Positions 7,595 through 17,700 of a DNA stretch of 64,000 nucleotides are shown piece after piece; within the stretch, counting starts at the first letter, position 1; the number at the start of each line of letters is the position of its first letter. Origin of the DNA: Haloglycomyces albus DSM 45210 (GTDB taxonomy: Bacteria > Actinomycetota > Actinomycetes > Mycobacteriales > Micromonosporaceae); NCBI RefSeq assembly GCF_000527155.1, contig NZ_AZUQ01000001.1, positions 1,544,554 through 1,608,553 of the forward strand. The letters run 5' to 3'. The translations under genes were made by a program, and so were the position numbers. The notes under the pieces were generated by a model. The model did no database searches. It was not told the DNA's origin and worked only from the letters and a program-made list of their open reading frames with translations.

Positions 7595-9232
7595 GTGAAT
7601 ATGACTCAGCCCCCGAACGACTCAGACGCTCCCGGCCCCGCCTCAGACGGTTCGGGACAGGAGAAACCCGCGCCGAGCCATACCGCGCCACAGCAATCAG
7701 AACAACCGCCGCAAACCGACCCCGCTGGAGCACAGGCGCTCCCGCCGGTCGCGCAAAACGGCTCCACTATGGCGGGACCTCCCGCAGGGGCACCACCACC
7801 GCCACCGACGGCTCAACCCGCCGTCACCGCCATACCACCGAACGCCCCACCTCCGAACCCCGGGCCACCGCCGCCGCAGTACTACCAACCCATGCCGCCT
7901 CCGACCCCACAACGGTCCGGCCGCGCTACAGCGATCGTGATCTCAGTGCTGGTTCTCCTGCTGGTGGTGGGATCTACCGCTGCCTATATAACGGTGGACC
8001 AGACCGACATGCTCGCCACCCCCACCGGCGACATCGAACCCGGTACCGCCGACGACGGACCACCCCCCAGACCCGACGACGACGCCGACCGACTGGAAGT
8101 CATCGACTTCGTCGAAGGGACGATCGAGCACGACCTCGGCAATCGCTCGGAAGCCCTCCTCGACAACGACCGCGAGGGTTGGATGCGAGCAGTGGACTCG
8201 CCGGCCGACGAACAGATGGAACTTCTCTTCGACAACCTACAGACCATGGGCGTCAGCCGTTACGACTTCGACGTCAGCCGCCCACGCGAAGGAAGCTCCG
8301 ACGACGAATACGAGATCCGAGTTACCGTCACCCAATGTTTCAGCACCCCCGTGGAAGACTGCTGGCCCATCGACGGCGATTACCACACCACCTGGCAAGA
8401 CCTCGGCGAAGACGAAGGGTTCGAACTGACCGGGTTCGAGGCCGACGACAGCGAATGGACACGGCCCTTTCCCTGGGAAATCGAACCCCTGACCGCGCTC
8501 GCGGGTCGGAATACTCTCGCCGTCGCCCCCAGCCACATGGAAGGGGAGCTGGACAATTACCTGTCCATGTCCGAAGGTGCCGCCTCTGTATCCGATCCGT
8601 GGGAAGTCTGGGAAGAACCCGACCAGTACCTGGTGTTCTTCGCCGACAAAAACGCCTTCGACGAATGGTTCGGCGGAATCGACGACAACGACGGTGGAGT
8701 GCTGGGCTATGCCACGGTTCTCGAGGGAACCATTGAGGGCACACAGAAGAACTCGGCCAGTATCACGGTCATGGGCGTCGACAACCATCGTGACAACGGC
8801 CAACTGCGTTCCACCGTCCGGCACGAATTGGCCCATGCGGCGACTCGGTGGGCCGCACCGGAAGTGCGGGCGAAACCGGAAGCCTGGTGGTTCATCGAGG
8901 GGATCGCCGAATACATCGACCAGGGCGAGACCGACGTGCGCAGCTACCTGCGTTCATACGGAATGAAGGATTTCGTGGACGACGGTTTGTGCGACAACGG
9001 GATCGTTCCCAGTGACAGTGATGACGGCGAAGAGATCAGTGCCAAGTACGGCTGTGCGTACCTCGGGGTACGATACCTACTCGACAATTTCGATCGTGAA
9101 CAGTTCGAAGAGGTCTTCGCGGCGGTCGGTCGTGAAGGCAAGACCGTGAAGATACAGGTCGAGTCGATTCTCGACGTCGACTATGACGATCTCATGTCTG
9201 ATATCGGCGACTACATTCGCGAGATGATCTAG
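7595..9232 (+). CDS. Pro-rich, membrane-anchored HExxH metalloprotease-like protein
   Basis: 545 residues. Residues 1-105 are a Pro/Gln/Ala-rich cytoplasmic segment, 106-130 a single membrane span (Ile-Val-Ile-Ser-Val-Leu-Val-Leu-Leu), and the rest is extracellular. Near residue 409 is Arg-His-Glu-Leu-Ala-His-Ala-Ala-Thr-Arg-Trp, a zinc HExxH motif, followed about 25 residues later by Glu-Gly-Ile-Ala-Glu-Tyr, placing it with gluzincin-like peptidases. The second domain resembles putative peptidase domains of actinobacterial surface proteins. GTG 7595 or ATG 7601 could start it; neither has a clear RBS. The substrate is unknown. Confidence 0.75.
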   Translation: MNMTQPPNDSDAPGPASDGSGQEKPAPSHTAPQQSEQPPQTDPAGAQALPPVAQNGSTMAGPPAGAPPPPPTAQPAVTAIPPNAPPPNPGPPPPQYYQPMPPPTPQRSGRATAIVISVLVLLLVVGSTAAYITVDQTDMLATPTGDIEPGTADDGPPPRPDDDADRLEVIDFVEGTIEHDLGNRSEALLDNDREGWMRAVDSPADEQMELLFDNLQTMGVSRYDFDVSRPREGSSDDEYEIRVTVTQCFSTPVEDCWPIDGDYHTTWQDLGEDEGFELTGFEADDSEWTRPFPWEIEPLTALAGRNTLAVAPSHMEGELDNYLSMSEGAASVSDPWEVWEEPDQYLVFFADKNAFDEWFGGIDDNDGGVLGYATVLEGTIEGTQKNSASITVMGVDNHRDNGQLRSTVRHELAHAATRWAAPEVRAKPEAWWFIEGIAEYIDQGETDVRSYLRSYGMKDFVDDGLCDNGIVPSDSDDGEEISAKYGCAYLGVRYLLDNFDREQFEEVFAAVGREGKTVKIQVESILDVDYDDLMSDIGDYIREMI

Positions 9233-9244
9233 GGGTCCTGAGCC

Positions 9245-9289
9245 AACGGGGCGGCTCGGCGGTATGACACCGCCGAGCCGCCCCGTTTT
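9245..9289 (+). terminator. Strong intrinsic terminator
   Basis: Perfect 18-bp stem (9245-9262 with 9270-9287), seven-base loop, ending in TTTT. Confidence 0.92.
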
Positions 9290-9351
9290 CGTATTGCGAA
9301 GGGGCGGTGCGGGGGAGGGTGTCTGATCCGATCGTGGTGTCGAAGAAATTA

Positions 9352-9434
9352 AAATGTTTGATAATGTTGTTTATCTTCCTCACTTGACATATTTACCCTC
9401 ATTACTCATCATGTTTACACAGAATCAAACATTT
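9352..9434 (+). promoter_or_regulatory. Promoter with distant inverted operator sites for the GH51 gene
   Basis: AAATGTTTGAT (9352-9362) and its exact inverse ATCAAACATTT (9424-9434) flank a TTGACA -35 (9384-9389) and a weak CATCAT -10 (9407-9412). The 8-bp core ATGTTTGA recurs upstream of the GH43 gene at 27613, so one sugar-responsive regulator may act on both. The right-hand site abuts the RBS. Confidence 0.5.
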
Positions 9435-9450
9435 AAGGAGGGTGATGTCT

Positions 9451-12240
9451 ATGTCACGATACGTGCGATCGGGCGTGGCCGTGCTGGCCGCGACCGCCGT
9501 GGCGTCGGTCGCGTGGCAACCGATGGAGACGGCCCAGGCAAACACGACTGAGGCGACAATCGACGTCGATCTGTCGGACACGACGCCCATCAGTGACGAT
9601 CTGTATGGACTGTTCTATGAGGACATCAATCATGCCGCCGACGGAGGCCTCTATGCCGAGTTGGTGCAGAATCGGTCCTTCGAATTCACCGAAGCCGACA
9701 ACATCGACTATCACGCCCTGACCGCGTGGGAGGTATCCGGTCAGGCCAATCCGTCCACCGGCGACGGGCTGAACGCGAACAACCCCACCCACCTCTCTTT
9801 GACACCGGGAACGACCGTCACCAACGTCGGGTTCAATTCCGGGATGTTCGTGGAAGCGGGACAGTCCTACGACTTCTCCGTATGGGCTCGGGGTAATCGG
9901 GGAGACGTGGTGGACGTTGCGCTCCGGGACGCCGACGGAAACGCCGTGGGCGACAGCGCGTCGGTCAACCTGACCGAACCCGGCTGGAGTCAATACGAAC
10001 TCGATCTCGATGCTCATGACACCACCACGTCCGGGCGCCTCTCGTTGACCGCACATGCGGCCGTCGACGTCGACATGGTCTCGCTGTTCCCCGAAGAGAC
10101 GTTCATGGGGCGGGAGAACGGGATGCGCAACGACCTCGCCACGCACCTGGCCAACCTCAATCCCTCCTTCCTACGCTTTCCCGGTGGCTGCATCGTCAAC
10201 ACCGGCTCCTACGACGAGGATTCGCGGGAACGCGTATACAACTGGAAAGATACCGTCGGTCCGGTGGAAGAACGCAAAACCAACCACAACTTCTGGGGTT
10301 ACAACCAGTCGTACGGCGTGGGCTTCTACGAGTACTTTCAGTTCGCGGAGGACATGGGGGCCAAGCCGCTCCCGGTCGTTCCGGTAGGGGTAACCGGTTG
10401 CGGCGATCCGTACGAGATCACCGATCCCGACGTTCTGCAAAAGTGGATCGACGACGCCCTGGACCTGATCGAATTCGCCAACGGCCCCGCCGATTCCGAG
10501 TGGGGTTCGGTACGCGCCGAAATGGGGCACCCCGAACCGTTCGGCATGGAAGCCTTGGGGCTGGGAAACGAGGAATATGAAGAGCAGTTCCTGGAGAACT
10601 ACCCGCAGTTCCACGACGCGATCCGCGAGGCGTACCCCGACATCGAACTGATCGGAAACTCGGGTACCGAATCCTCAGGGGAGGTATTCGACCGCAATTG
10701 GGACCTCATGCGGGAGATGGGAACCGATGTGGTCGATGAACACTACTACAACAGTCCAGAGTGGTTCTTCGCCAATAACGACCGCTACGACTCCTACGAT
10801 CGCGAGGGCCCGCATGTGTTCATCGGGGAATACGCCTCCCACTCGAACACGTGGTGGTCAGGACTGTCGGAGGCGTCGTACTTGACCGGGGTGGAACGCA
10901 ACGGCGACGTGGTCGACATGGCCTCCTACGCCCCGTTGCTGTCGAACATCGACTACATCGACTGGGCACCCGACATGATCTGGTTCGACAATCACCGCTC
11001 GCAGACGTCGGTCAATTACGAGGTGCAGCGATTGTTCGCCAATAACACCGGCGACCAGCTCGTTTCCAGCCAACTCGATATCTCCGACGGAGGCGGTACG
11101 GTAGACGACATTCAGGGGAGCGTCGGACTGGGGACGTGGAATACCGCCGCTTCCTACGACAATGTGAGCGTGACGTCTCCCAACGGCGACACCATGTTCG
11201 CCGACGACTTTTCGAACGGCGCCGACGCGTGGACGGTGACCGGCCCCGGCGGCGAGCCCACCGGGGACTGGTCGGTCGTCGACGGTGCCTACCAGCAGGA
11301 AGCCCTTGTCGAAGACGCTCGCTCGGTGGCCGGATCCTCCGACTGGTCGAACTACACCCTGGAAGTAGAGGCAACGAAGGAACAGGGTGAGGAAGGCTTC
11401 CTCATCATGTTCGGGGTGGAAGGCTCCGACGATTACTACTGGTGGAACCTCGGCGGCTGGGGCAACACCACTTCGGCGGTGGAAAAAGCGACCGGCGGCG
11501 GTAAGCAGACCCTGGTCAACCATGACACTACGATCGAGGAGGGGCGCACCTACGACCTCAAACTCGAGGTTGACGGGCGGACGATCACCGGTTGGGTCGA
11601 CGGAAACCAGGCGTTTTCGGTAACCGACGAGGTGCAGATCGATCCGCTCTACGAAGTGGTCACCAGGGACAGCGCCACCGGCGACACCGTGGTCAAGGTG
11701 GTCAATCCACACGGCTCCGCGGTGGAAACGTCCGTCGAGTTGAGCGGTGCGAATCTTGCCGATACCGGTACCGTTACGACCTTGCAGTGTGCCCCGGAAT
11801 GCGACAACGTCCTCGGGGAAGAACCGGTGCTGCAACCTGAGGAGTCCACGGTGTCGGGACTGGGGAACTCCTTCGATCACAGCTTCGCAGCGCATTCGGT
11901 GACCTTCATTCGCCTGCACGAAGAAGGCGGAAATTCGGGCACGGTCGACGCCTGTGAGGTGTCGGTGGAGACATCGAACGATACTTCACGCGTCACAGTG
12001 ACCAACCTTGGCGACAGCGCGGTGAGCGACTGGGAGTTGACCTGGAAACAGAAGGGAAGCAAACAGGTCGCCTCCAGTTGGGGAGCTTCGCTGTCGATGC
12101 ACGGCAACGATGCCGGCGCGGAACCGGGCGAACGTCTCCAGACACTGAGGCCCGGGGAGAGCGCGACGTTCTCATACCGAGTGAAGGGGCGCGAGCACGT
12201 CGGCTCGGATTATCGCCTTGACGGTCAGAGTTGCGGTTGA
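9451..12240 (+). CDS. Secreted alpha-L-arabinofuranosidase, GH51 with C-terminal CBM2-like domain
   Basis: 929 residues from ATG 9451, which has AAGGAGG at ideal spacing. A Sec signal peptide (about residues 1-30) ends in Ala-Gln-Ala. The GH51 catalytic module follows, opening with Leu-Tyr-Gly-Leu-Phe-Tyr-Glu-Asp-Ile-Asn-His; the acid/base Glu lies in Gly-Leu-Gly-Asn-Glu-Glu and the nucleophile in Phe-Ile-Gly-Glu-Tyr. A concanavalin-like jelly-roll insert (about residues 545-725) splits off the C-terminal beta domain, and the last 100 residues form a CBM2-type module with flanking Cys and conserved Trp. It removes arabinofuranosyl groups from arabinan or arabinoxylan outside the cell. Confidence 0.93.
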   Translation: MSRYVRSGVAVLAATAVASVAWQPMETAQANTTEATIDVDLSDTTPISDDLYGLFYEDINHAADGGLYAELVQNRSFEFTEADNIDYHALTAWEVSGQANPSTGDGLNANNPTHLSLTPGTTVTNVGFNSGMFVEAGQSYDFSVWARGNRGDVVDVALRDADGNAVGDSASVNLTEPGWSQYELDLDAHDTTTSGRLSLTAHAAVDVDMVSLFPEETFMGRENGMRNDLATHLANLNPSFLRFPGGCIVNTGSYDEDSRERVYNWKDTVGPVEERKTNHNFWGYNQSYGVGFYEYFQFAEDMGAKPLPVVPVGVTGCGDPYEITDPDVLQKWIDDALDLIEFANGPADSEWGSVRAEMGHPEPFGMEALGLGNEEYEEQFLENYPQFHDAIREAYPDIELIGNSGTESSGEVFDRNWDLMREMGTDVVDEHYYNSPEWFFANNDRYDSYDREGPHVFIGEYASHSNTWWSGLSEASYLTGVERNGDVVDMASYAPLLSNIDYIDWAPDMIWFDNHRSQTSVNYEVQRLFANNTGDQLVSSQLDISDGGGTVDDIQGSVGLGTWNTAASYDNVSVTSPNGDTMFADDFSNGADAWTVTGPGGEPTGDWSVVDGAYQQEALVEDARSVAGSSDWSNYTLEVEATKEQGEEGFLIMFGVEGSDDYYWWNLGGWGNTTSAVEKATGGGKQTLVNHDTTIEEGRTYDLKLEVDGRTITGWVDGNQAFSVTDEVQIDPLYEVVTRDSATGDTVVKVVNPHGSAVETSVELSGANLADTGTVTTLQCAPECDNVLGEEPVLQPEESTVSGLGNSFDHSFAAHSVTFIRLHEEGGNSGTVDACEVSVETSNDTSRVTVTNLGDSAVSDWELTWKQKGSKQVASSWGASLSMHGNDAGAEPGERLQTLRPGESATFSYRVKGREHVGSDYRLDGQSCG

Positions 12241-12270
12241 CGCTGCGGCCGAATCTATGACACTTGCCTC

Positions 12271-12306
12271 CGGGCCGGGTCCTTTAGGGGGCTCGGCCCG
12301 TTTAAT
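12271..12306 (+). terminator. Terminator after the GH51 gene
   Basis: 12-bp stem containing two wobble pairs (12271-12282 with 12289-12300), followed by TTTAAT. Confidence 0.8.
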
Positions 12307-12601
12307 TGCCTACATCACAATTAGAACACTAATTGATAACAGTCGCCAGTGCCCCTTGGGTAACACCGCTTGACTCACGTAACATGAGTTACATCTCATT
12401 TACCAGATGAGGGGGTCTGTACGTATTCGACTCACACCCCACCGGAGTCGTATGCGGCGATGCCACTGCGGTGTTCGCGGACAGGCTGCGTGGCGGCGGC
12501 AATGAAGCCGTCCGTCATGGAGGAGTGAAATATAAGGACAGAGTTGGCTTTACGGCCACTTAAAAGGACCGATGCAACCCCCGGGAGGACGGCGTACTCT
12601 C
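12307..12601 (+). promoter_or_regulatory. Non-coding leader of the HTH gene with two palindromes
   Basis: No ORF is supported here. GTAAC-ATGA-GTTAC (12379-12392) is a perfect palindrome, and CTCAT...ATGAG (about 12395-12411) is a second inverted repeat next to it. Their position suggests operator sites for the HTH gene at 12602, possibly self-binding. The rest shows nothing recognisable. Confidence 0.35.
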
Positions 12602-12910
12602 ATGACAGATCCCACTTCCTACCTGCATTATCAGATACTGCAGGAACTTGAAGCCCTGGAAGACGTCAAGTTTTTCACCGTGCAGGAAATTGCCGGATTT
12701 ATGCAAGTATCTAAAATGACTGTTTATCGCTTGGTGAAAAGCGGAGAACTGCAGGCGATGCGGGTAGGGCGATCGTATCGAGTGCCGCATGATGCTTTGA
12801 AGGCATATATTGTCAACAGCATCAATGAGGTGAAGAAGACCGTGGAGAGCAATGAGGAGGCTCGTGAGGCCAATGTTCGTGAATCTGCGGTGAACGGTAA
12901 CGACACCTAG
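12602..12910 (+). CDS. MerR/excisionase-type helix-turn-helix DNA-binding protein
   Basis: 102 residues. Residues 24-70 form an excisionase-like winged HTH: Phe-Thr-Val-Gln-Glu-Ile-Ala-Gly-Phe-Met-Gln-Val-Ser, Met-Thr-Val-Tyr-Arg-Leu-Val-Lys-Ser-Gly-Glu-Leu and Arg-Val-Gly-Arg-Ser-Tyr-Arg-Val-Pro. It belongs to the actinobacterial group usually encoded just before the bS22-like peptide, as here; it is a chromosomal regulator related to BldC-like proteins rather than a phage Xis. ATG 12602 follows GGGAGG; ATG 12572 after AAAAGGA is an alternative start. Confidence 0.85.
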   Translation: MTDPTSYLHYQILQELEALEDVKFFTVQEIAGFMQVSKMTVYRLVKSGELQAMRVGRSYRVPHDALKAYIVNSINEVKKTVESNEEAREANVRESAVNGNDT

Positions 12911-13118
12911 CAACGGGCTCTCCGGTCCATGCGTTGCCAATATCGGGGCGCGTGGGCTGGAGGCGTCTTATGGCCCGCTGTCGAGGCGATATCCCCCGGC
13001 CTTGAGCGTGTCGGCTGGTTTCGCCTCGTTGCTGAGAGTCCCTTCCGGAAACCACCATTGCGGGTTAAGCTGTGCGCAGCGTTTCAAAGCTTCGACGAAC
13101 GAGCTGTGAGGAAGACCG

Positions 13119-13220
13119 ATGGGTTCAGTCGTTAAAAAGCGCCGTAAGCGCATGTCCAAGAAGAAGCACCGTAAGCAACTGCGAAATACCCGCGTGCAGC
13201 GTCGTAAACTCGGTAAATAG
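13119..13220 (+). CDS. bS22-like 33-residue ribosome-associated peptide (AURKAIP1/COX24 type)
   Basis: Very short gene encoding 33 residues, of which about half are Lys or Arg. It starts [12 protein letters not shown] and ends Arg-Arg-Lys-Leu-Gly-Lys. This matches the near-invariant actinobacterial peptide that in mycobacteria was found as small-subunit ribosomal protein bS22. GAGGAAG lies six bases before the ATG. Position after the HTH gene is also conserved. It is too short for most gene finders. Confidence 0.92.
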   Translation: MGSVVKKRRKRMSKKKHRKQLRNTRVQRRKLGK

Positions 13221-13457
13221 TCAGTACCGTCGGCCCTGGTCTCTGGGGCAATACGGCGATTGTCATTCGATCGCCGTCGGCGACACCGTACCGACGGTTT
13301 CCCATCCGTATGCGACCGCTCGGAATAGGCGGCCGCCGACCTGCCTATCGTCCTCTGCGCGTATCGGTTTGAGATCGGGCCGTTGACGAGAGGCCGATCT
13401 GGTCCAAGTTACTTAGTGACTGTCGCGGATCGTCGGTAAACGTTTACACTTGAGCCC

Positions 13458-13760
13458 ATGGAACAGATGGCCGACTCCGCCGCTTTCGCGCTGCAGGTAA
13501 CGAACTGGTTTTGGGTGATATTCAATGTGGGAAGTGCGCTACTGGCTCTGATCGCGCTTGTGCATTGTGCGGTGGCGAAGGCCGCGGCCTTTGAAGCGAT
13601 CGGCACCCTCAGCAAAGGGACCTGGGTGGGTATTCTGGCATTGGCGGTGGTGTTCACCTCGATCCTGACTCAAATTCCGTTCATGGGAATCATCGCTCTG
13701 TGCGCCTCGCTCATCTATCTGCTCGACGTGCGCAAGGGCATTAAGGACATCGGCGCGTAA
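13458..13760 (+). CDS. DUF2516 family membrane protein
   Basis: 100 residues with three hydrophobic segments (about 15-37, 53-72 and 74-91) and a short charged C-terminus (Asp-Val-Arg-Lys-Gly-Ile-Lys). Length and pattern match the actinobacterial DUF2516 family, of unknown function. No clear RBS is visible, and the promoter must lie in the 237-bp gap after the bS22-like gene. It converges with htpX. Confidence 0.8.
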   Translation: MEQMADSAAFALQVTNWFWVIFNVGSALLALIALVHCAVAKAAAFEAIGTLSKGTWVGILALAVVFTSILTQIPFMGIIALCASLIYLLDVRKGIKDIGA

Positions 13761-13786
13761 AGCCACCGGTTCCGGTTGGAGCCGAC

Positions 13787-14647
13787 CTAGTGGATCCCAC
13801 GAGCCATACCCTTAAGACGTTTGATCCGCTCGGCGGTGGGCGGGTGCGTGGAGAACAGGCCGGACATGCCGCCACGCAGCGGGTTCTCGATCATCAAGTG
13901 CGCTTCGTTCGCCACGGGGCTGTCGGCACGAGCCGGAGTCCGGTCGATCCCGCCCGAGATTTTCTGCAACGCACTGGCCAGAGCCAACGGGTCGCCGGTG
14001 AGGTCGGCCCCCGACTGGTCGGCCTGGTATTCGCGCGAACGGCTGACGGCCATGCGAATCAGTCCGGCGGCCAGTGGACCGAGCAGCATGGTCAGAATCA
14101 GCACGAGCGGATTGGGGCCGTTGCGGTCGTTTCCCCCGAAAAAGGGGATGAACCAGGCGATATTGGCGACCATGGTGATGATTCCCGCCAGCGCTCCGGC
14201 GACGCTGGAAATGAGGATATCGCGGTTGTAGACGTGGGAGAGTTCGTGGCCGAGGACGCCGCGCAGTTCGTCCGGAGTGAGTAGCTCCAGGATGCCGGTG
14301 GTGCAGGCGACGGCGGCGTGATCGGGGTTGCGTCCGGTGGCGAAGGCGTTGGGCTGGCGGGTGGGGGCGATGTAGAGGCGTGGCATCGGTTGTCCGGCGC
14401 GTTGTGAGAGTTCGCGGACGATGGCGTACAGCTGCGGTGCCTGGGCCTCGCTGACGGCTTTGGCGCGCATGGAGCGCAGCGCGATCTTGTCGCTGTTGAA
14501 GTAGGTGTAGACGTTGATGCCGATGGCGACGAGTGCGGCGATGACGACGCCGGTAGAGCCGCCGAGCAGGTATCCGATGGCTATGACCAGGGCGGAGAGA
14601 ACCCCCAGCAGGAGGGCGGTTTTCAACCCATTGCGATGTGAATGCAT
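13787..14647 (-). CDS. htpX: HtpX, membrane zinc metalloprotease (M48B)
   Basis: 286 residues from ATG 14647, preceded by GGAGGATCAC; the longer frame has no RBS. Two N-terminal helices (about 9-50), then the M48 catalytic core with His-Glu-Leu-Ser-His (about 134-138) and the third zinc ligand in Ser-Arg-Glu-Tyr-Gln-Ala-Asp, with two further helices between them. Asn-Ala-Phe-Ala-Thr-Gly-Arg and the terminal [10 protein letters not shown] are family signatures. HtpX removes damaged membrane proteins under stress. Confidence 0.95.
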   Translation of the reverse strand: MHSHRNGLKTALLLGVLSALVIAIGYLLGGSTGVVIAALVAIGINVYTYFNSDKIALRSMRAKAVSEAQAPQLYAIVRELSQRAGQPMPRLYIAPTRQPNAFATGRNPDHAAVACTTGILELLTPDELRGVLGHELSHVYNRDILISSVAGALAGIITMVANIAWFIPFFGGNDRNGPNPLVLILTMLLGPLAAGLIRMAVSRSREYQADQSGADLTGDPLALASALQKISGGIDRTPARADSPVANEAHLMIENPLRGGMSGLFSTHPPTAERIKRLKGMARGIH

Positions 14648-14789
14648 AACGTGATCCTCCAGTCGCTCACCTGTGGTCACGATACTACTGTTTATTACCG
14701 GTCAGTGACTGTTAGTGAGGTAAGACATATTGCCTCGCTCCGGTGGTTGTAGTCGTGCCACCGAAACGGCCGGGGATCGTCAGGGCCGT

Positions 14790-17561
14790 CTAGCTCGCCT
14801 TCTTGGTGCTCTTCTTCGCCGCCTTGGCGGTTTTCTTGACCGCCTTCTTCGCCGTCTTTTTGGCGGTTTTCTTCGCTGCCTTCTTAGCCGTCGTCTTCTT
14901 GGCCGCCTTTTTCGCGGTTTTCTTGGTGGTCTTCTTTGCCGATTTCTTCGTTGACTTCTTGGCGGCCTTCTTCTTGCCCCCACCGGCGGCGATCTTCTCC
15001 CGGCGCTCGGACAGCAGCTCAGCCGCGCGGTCGATGGTCATCGCCTCGATCGTGTCGGTCCGACGCAGGGAGGCGTTGGTTTCGCCGTCGGTCACGAAGG
15101 GACCGAAGCGACCGTCCTTGACCGTCACGTCCTTGCCGGTCACCGGATCGGCGCCGAGGTCCTTCAACGGTTCGGAGGCCCGTGCTCGCCTTCCGCGCGA
15201 CTTGGGTTCGGCCAGCAACTTCTTGGCCTGTTCCATGGTCAGCGTGAACAGTTGATCCTCGTTCTCCAGCGAACGGTAGTCGCGCTTTTTGACCACGTAC
15301 GGACCGTGAGGCCCGGCTCCGGTGCGTATCTCCTCGCCGTCGTCGTCGACACCCACCAATCGCGGCAGAGTCAGCAGTTGGACGGCGTTTTCCAAGGTCA
15401 GGTCTTTGAGGTTCTGATACGACAGCAGCGACGCGGTTTTCTCTCCGCAGGTCACGTAGGGGCCGTACCGGCCGGTTTTAGCGATCACGGGCTCACCGGT
15501 GTCGGGGTGGGTCCCCAATTCGCCCTCGGCGGACGCGAGATCGTACAGCTCTTCGACCTTCTCTCGTGTCAACTCGTCGGGCGCCAGGGAGGCGGGGATC
15601 GAGACGCGGTCCCCGGGTTCTCCCGCTTCGCGCTGACTGTCACTGGCGCGTTCCAAATACGGTCCATATCGGCCGACGCGCGCCACGATACGGCGTTCTT
15701 CGTCGTCGGTGTATATCGGGATCGAATTGACGCCCCGGGCGTCGATTTCCCCTAGCTCCTGGTCGACGAGGTTTTTCAGCCCGCCGGAGGCCGAGACCGA
15801 CTCGTCGGTCCCTTCTCCTCCAAAGTAGAACGAACGTAGAAACTTCACCGCCTGAGCATGCCCGGCGGCGACCTCGTCCAGTTCGTTTTCCATACCGGCG
15901 GTGAAGTCGTAGTTGACCAGTTGCGGGAAATGCCTCTCCATCAACCGCACGACCGCGAACGCCAAAAGGGACGGAACCAGGGCCTGGCCGCGTTTGAAGG
16001 CGTAGCCACGGTCCTGAATGGTCTGCATGATCGAAGCATAGGTGGAAGGGCGGCCAATACCCTTTTCCTCCAGGAACTTCACCAAGGTCGCCTCGGTGTA
16101 TCGGGCGGGAGGCTGCGTGGTGTGTCCGACGGGCAGCAGGCCGCGTTCGGTCAACTCCTCGCGTTCGGTCAACTCCGGCAATCGGTTGTCGGTGGCCTTG
16201 TCGTCGTCATCGGCGTAGGCCTTCAGAAATCCGGGGTTGGTCACCGTTTTACCGGTGGCGGTGAAGTCGGCTTCCTCTCCGGTGCTGGAGGTCGCCCGCG
16301 TACGAACCGAGGTGGAATTGCCGGTCGCATCGGTCATCTGGCTGGCGACGGTCCTTCGCCAGATCAAATCGTAGAGCCGGTACTCCTCCGGTGTCAGCTG
16401 CGCCTTGAGCTCATCGGGGCGAGCGAAGCGGTCACCCGCCGGGCGAATCGCCTCGTGGGCCTCTTGGGCGTTCTTCACCTTACGCGCATAACGACGCGGC
16501 TCGGCAGGCACGAACTTCTCTCCGAACATCTGCCCGGCTTGGCGGCGCGCCGCCTGTACGGCCGTCTCGGACAGGTTCGTCGAGTCGGTACGCATATACG
16601 TGATGTGCCCGTTCTCGTACAGCCGCTGGGCCACTCGCATGGTCTGGGCCGACGACAGGCGGAGCTTTCGTGAGGCGTCCTGCTGCAGAGTCGAGGTAAT
16701 GAACGGTGCGTAGGGGCGGCGACGGTACGGTTTCTTCTCAATGCGCACCACCTGGAACGGCGCGTCGGCCAAACGTTCGGCCAAGCCGTTGGCACCGGCC
16801 TCGTCGAGTGCGACGACATTGCTTTTGGCCTGACCGGTCGCGGCGTCGAAGTCTTTGCCCGAGGCGATCTTCGTGCCGTCCAGGGCGGAGAGAGTGGCCT
16901 TGAACGTCTCGCCCTCGGACGTACCCAGCCGCGCGGTGATGTCCCAGTAATCGGCGGCATGGAAAGCCATGCGGGAGCGTTCGCGTTCCACCAGGATGCG
17001 CGTGGCGACCGACTGGACGCGCCCGGCCGACAGGCGGGGCATGACCTTCTTCCACAGCACCGGGGAGACCTCGTATCCGTACAGCCGATCGAGAATACGG
17101 CGGGCTTCCTGCGCGTCGACGAGATTCTGGTTGAGCTCACGGGGATTGGCCACCGCCTCGGCGATGGCATTGGGAGTGATTTCATGAAAAACCATGCGCC
17201 GGACGGGAATCTTCGGCTTCAGGGTCTCCAGAAGGTGCCAGGCGATGGCTTCTCCCTCGCGGTCCTCATCAGTGGCGAGGTAGAGTTCGTCGGCCTCGGC
17301 CATTTCGGCCTTCAACTGTTTGACGTGGTCTTTACGGTCGGGATTGACGATGTAGAGGGCGGTGAAGTTCTCTTCGACGTTGACGCCCAAGCGCGACCAC
17401 GGCTTGTCCTTATACTTGGCGGGGATTTCCTTGGCCGAGCGCGGAAGATCGCGAACATGGCCGAGCGAGGAATTGACAATATATCCGGGACCAAGATACG
17501 ACCCAATCGTCTTCGCCTTCGCCGGGGATTCCACAATCACCAGACGTTTGGGTTCAGCCAC
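14790..17561 (-). CDS. topA: DNA topoisomerase I (type IA)
   Basis: 923 residues, typical for actinobacteria. N-terminal Toprim domain (Leu-Val-Ile-Val-Glu-Ser-Pro-Ala-Lys-Ala-Lys-Thr; Asp-Glu-Asp-Arg-Glu-Gly-Glu-Ala). The catalytic Tyr lies near residue 322 in Ile-Thr-Tyr-Met-Arg-Thr-Asp-Ser. The C-terminal third holds several Topo_C repeats (Gly-Arg-Tyr-Gly-Pro-Tyr and Gly-Arg-Phe-Gly-Pro-Phe), and the last 55 residues are almost entirely Lys, Ala and Thr, the basic tail that raises processivity in actinobacterial TopA. It relaxes negative supercoils. No 4-Cys zinc finger is present, as in other actinobacteria. Confidence 0.97.
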   Translation of the reverse strand: MAEPKRLVIVESPAKAKTIGSYLGPGYIVNSSLGHVRDLPRSAKEIPAKYKDKPWSRLGVNVEENFTALYIVNPDRKDHVKQLKAEMAEADELYLATDEDREGEAIAWHLLETLKPKIPVRRMVFHEITPNAIAEAVANPRELNQNLVDAQEARRILDRLYGYEVSPVLWKKVMPRLSAGRVQSVATRILVERERSRMAFHAADYWDITARLGTSEGETFKATLSALDGTKIASGKDFDAATGQAKSNVVALDEAGANGLAERLADAPFQVVRIEKKPYRRRPYAPFITSTLQQDASRKLRLSSAQTMRVAQRLYENGHITYMRTDSTNLSETAVQAARRQAGQMFGEKFVPAEPRRYARKVKNAQEAHEAIRPAGDRFARPDELKAQLTPEEYRLYDLIWRRTVASQMTDATGNSTSVRTRATSSTGEEADFTATGKTVTNPGFLKAYADDDDKATDNRLPELTEREELTERGLLPVGHTTQPPARYTEATLVKFLEEKGIGRPSTYASIMQTIQDRGYAFKRGQALVPSLLAFAVVRLMERHFPQLVNYDFTAGMENELDEVAAGHAQAVKFLRSFYFGGEGTDESVSASGGLKNLVDQELGEIDARGVNSIPIYTDDEERRIVARVGRYGPYLERASDSQREAGEPGDRVSIPASLAPDELTREKVEELYDLASAEGELGTHPDTGEPVIAKTGRYGPYVTCGEKTASLLSYQNLKDLTLENAVQLLTLPRLVGVDDDGEEIRTGAGPHGPYVVKKRDYRSLENEDQLFTLTMEQAKKLLAEPKSRGRRARASEPLKDLGADPVTGKDVTVKDGRFGPFVTDGETNASLRRTDTIEAMTIDRAAELLSERREKIAAGGGKKKAAKKSTKKSAKKTTKKTAKKAAKKTTAKKAAKKTAKKTAKKAVKKTAKAAKKSTKKAS

Positions 17562-17700
17562 GGTCCACCTCTACATAAGTCGTTTAATCCGGTACGTGGG
17601 TTACGGTAGCGCATCCTGACATTGATGTCGTTGACAAACGCGGCAGACTGCACCCATACGTCGAACCAAGGTACCCCGAAAATCCCCATAAATATGACAA

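Noticed and set aside
14803-14990. Hydrophobic Phe/Ala-rich frames opposite the end of topA
   Set aside because: They are antisense shadows of the Lys/Ala-rich TopA tail.
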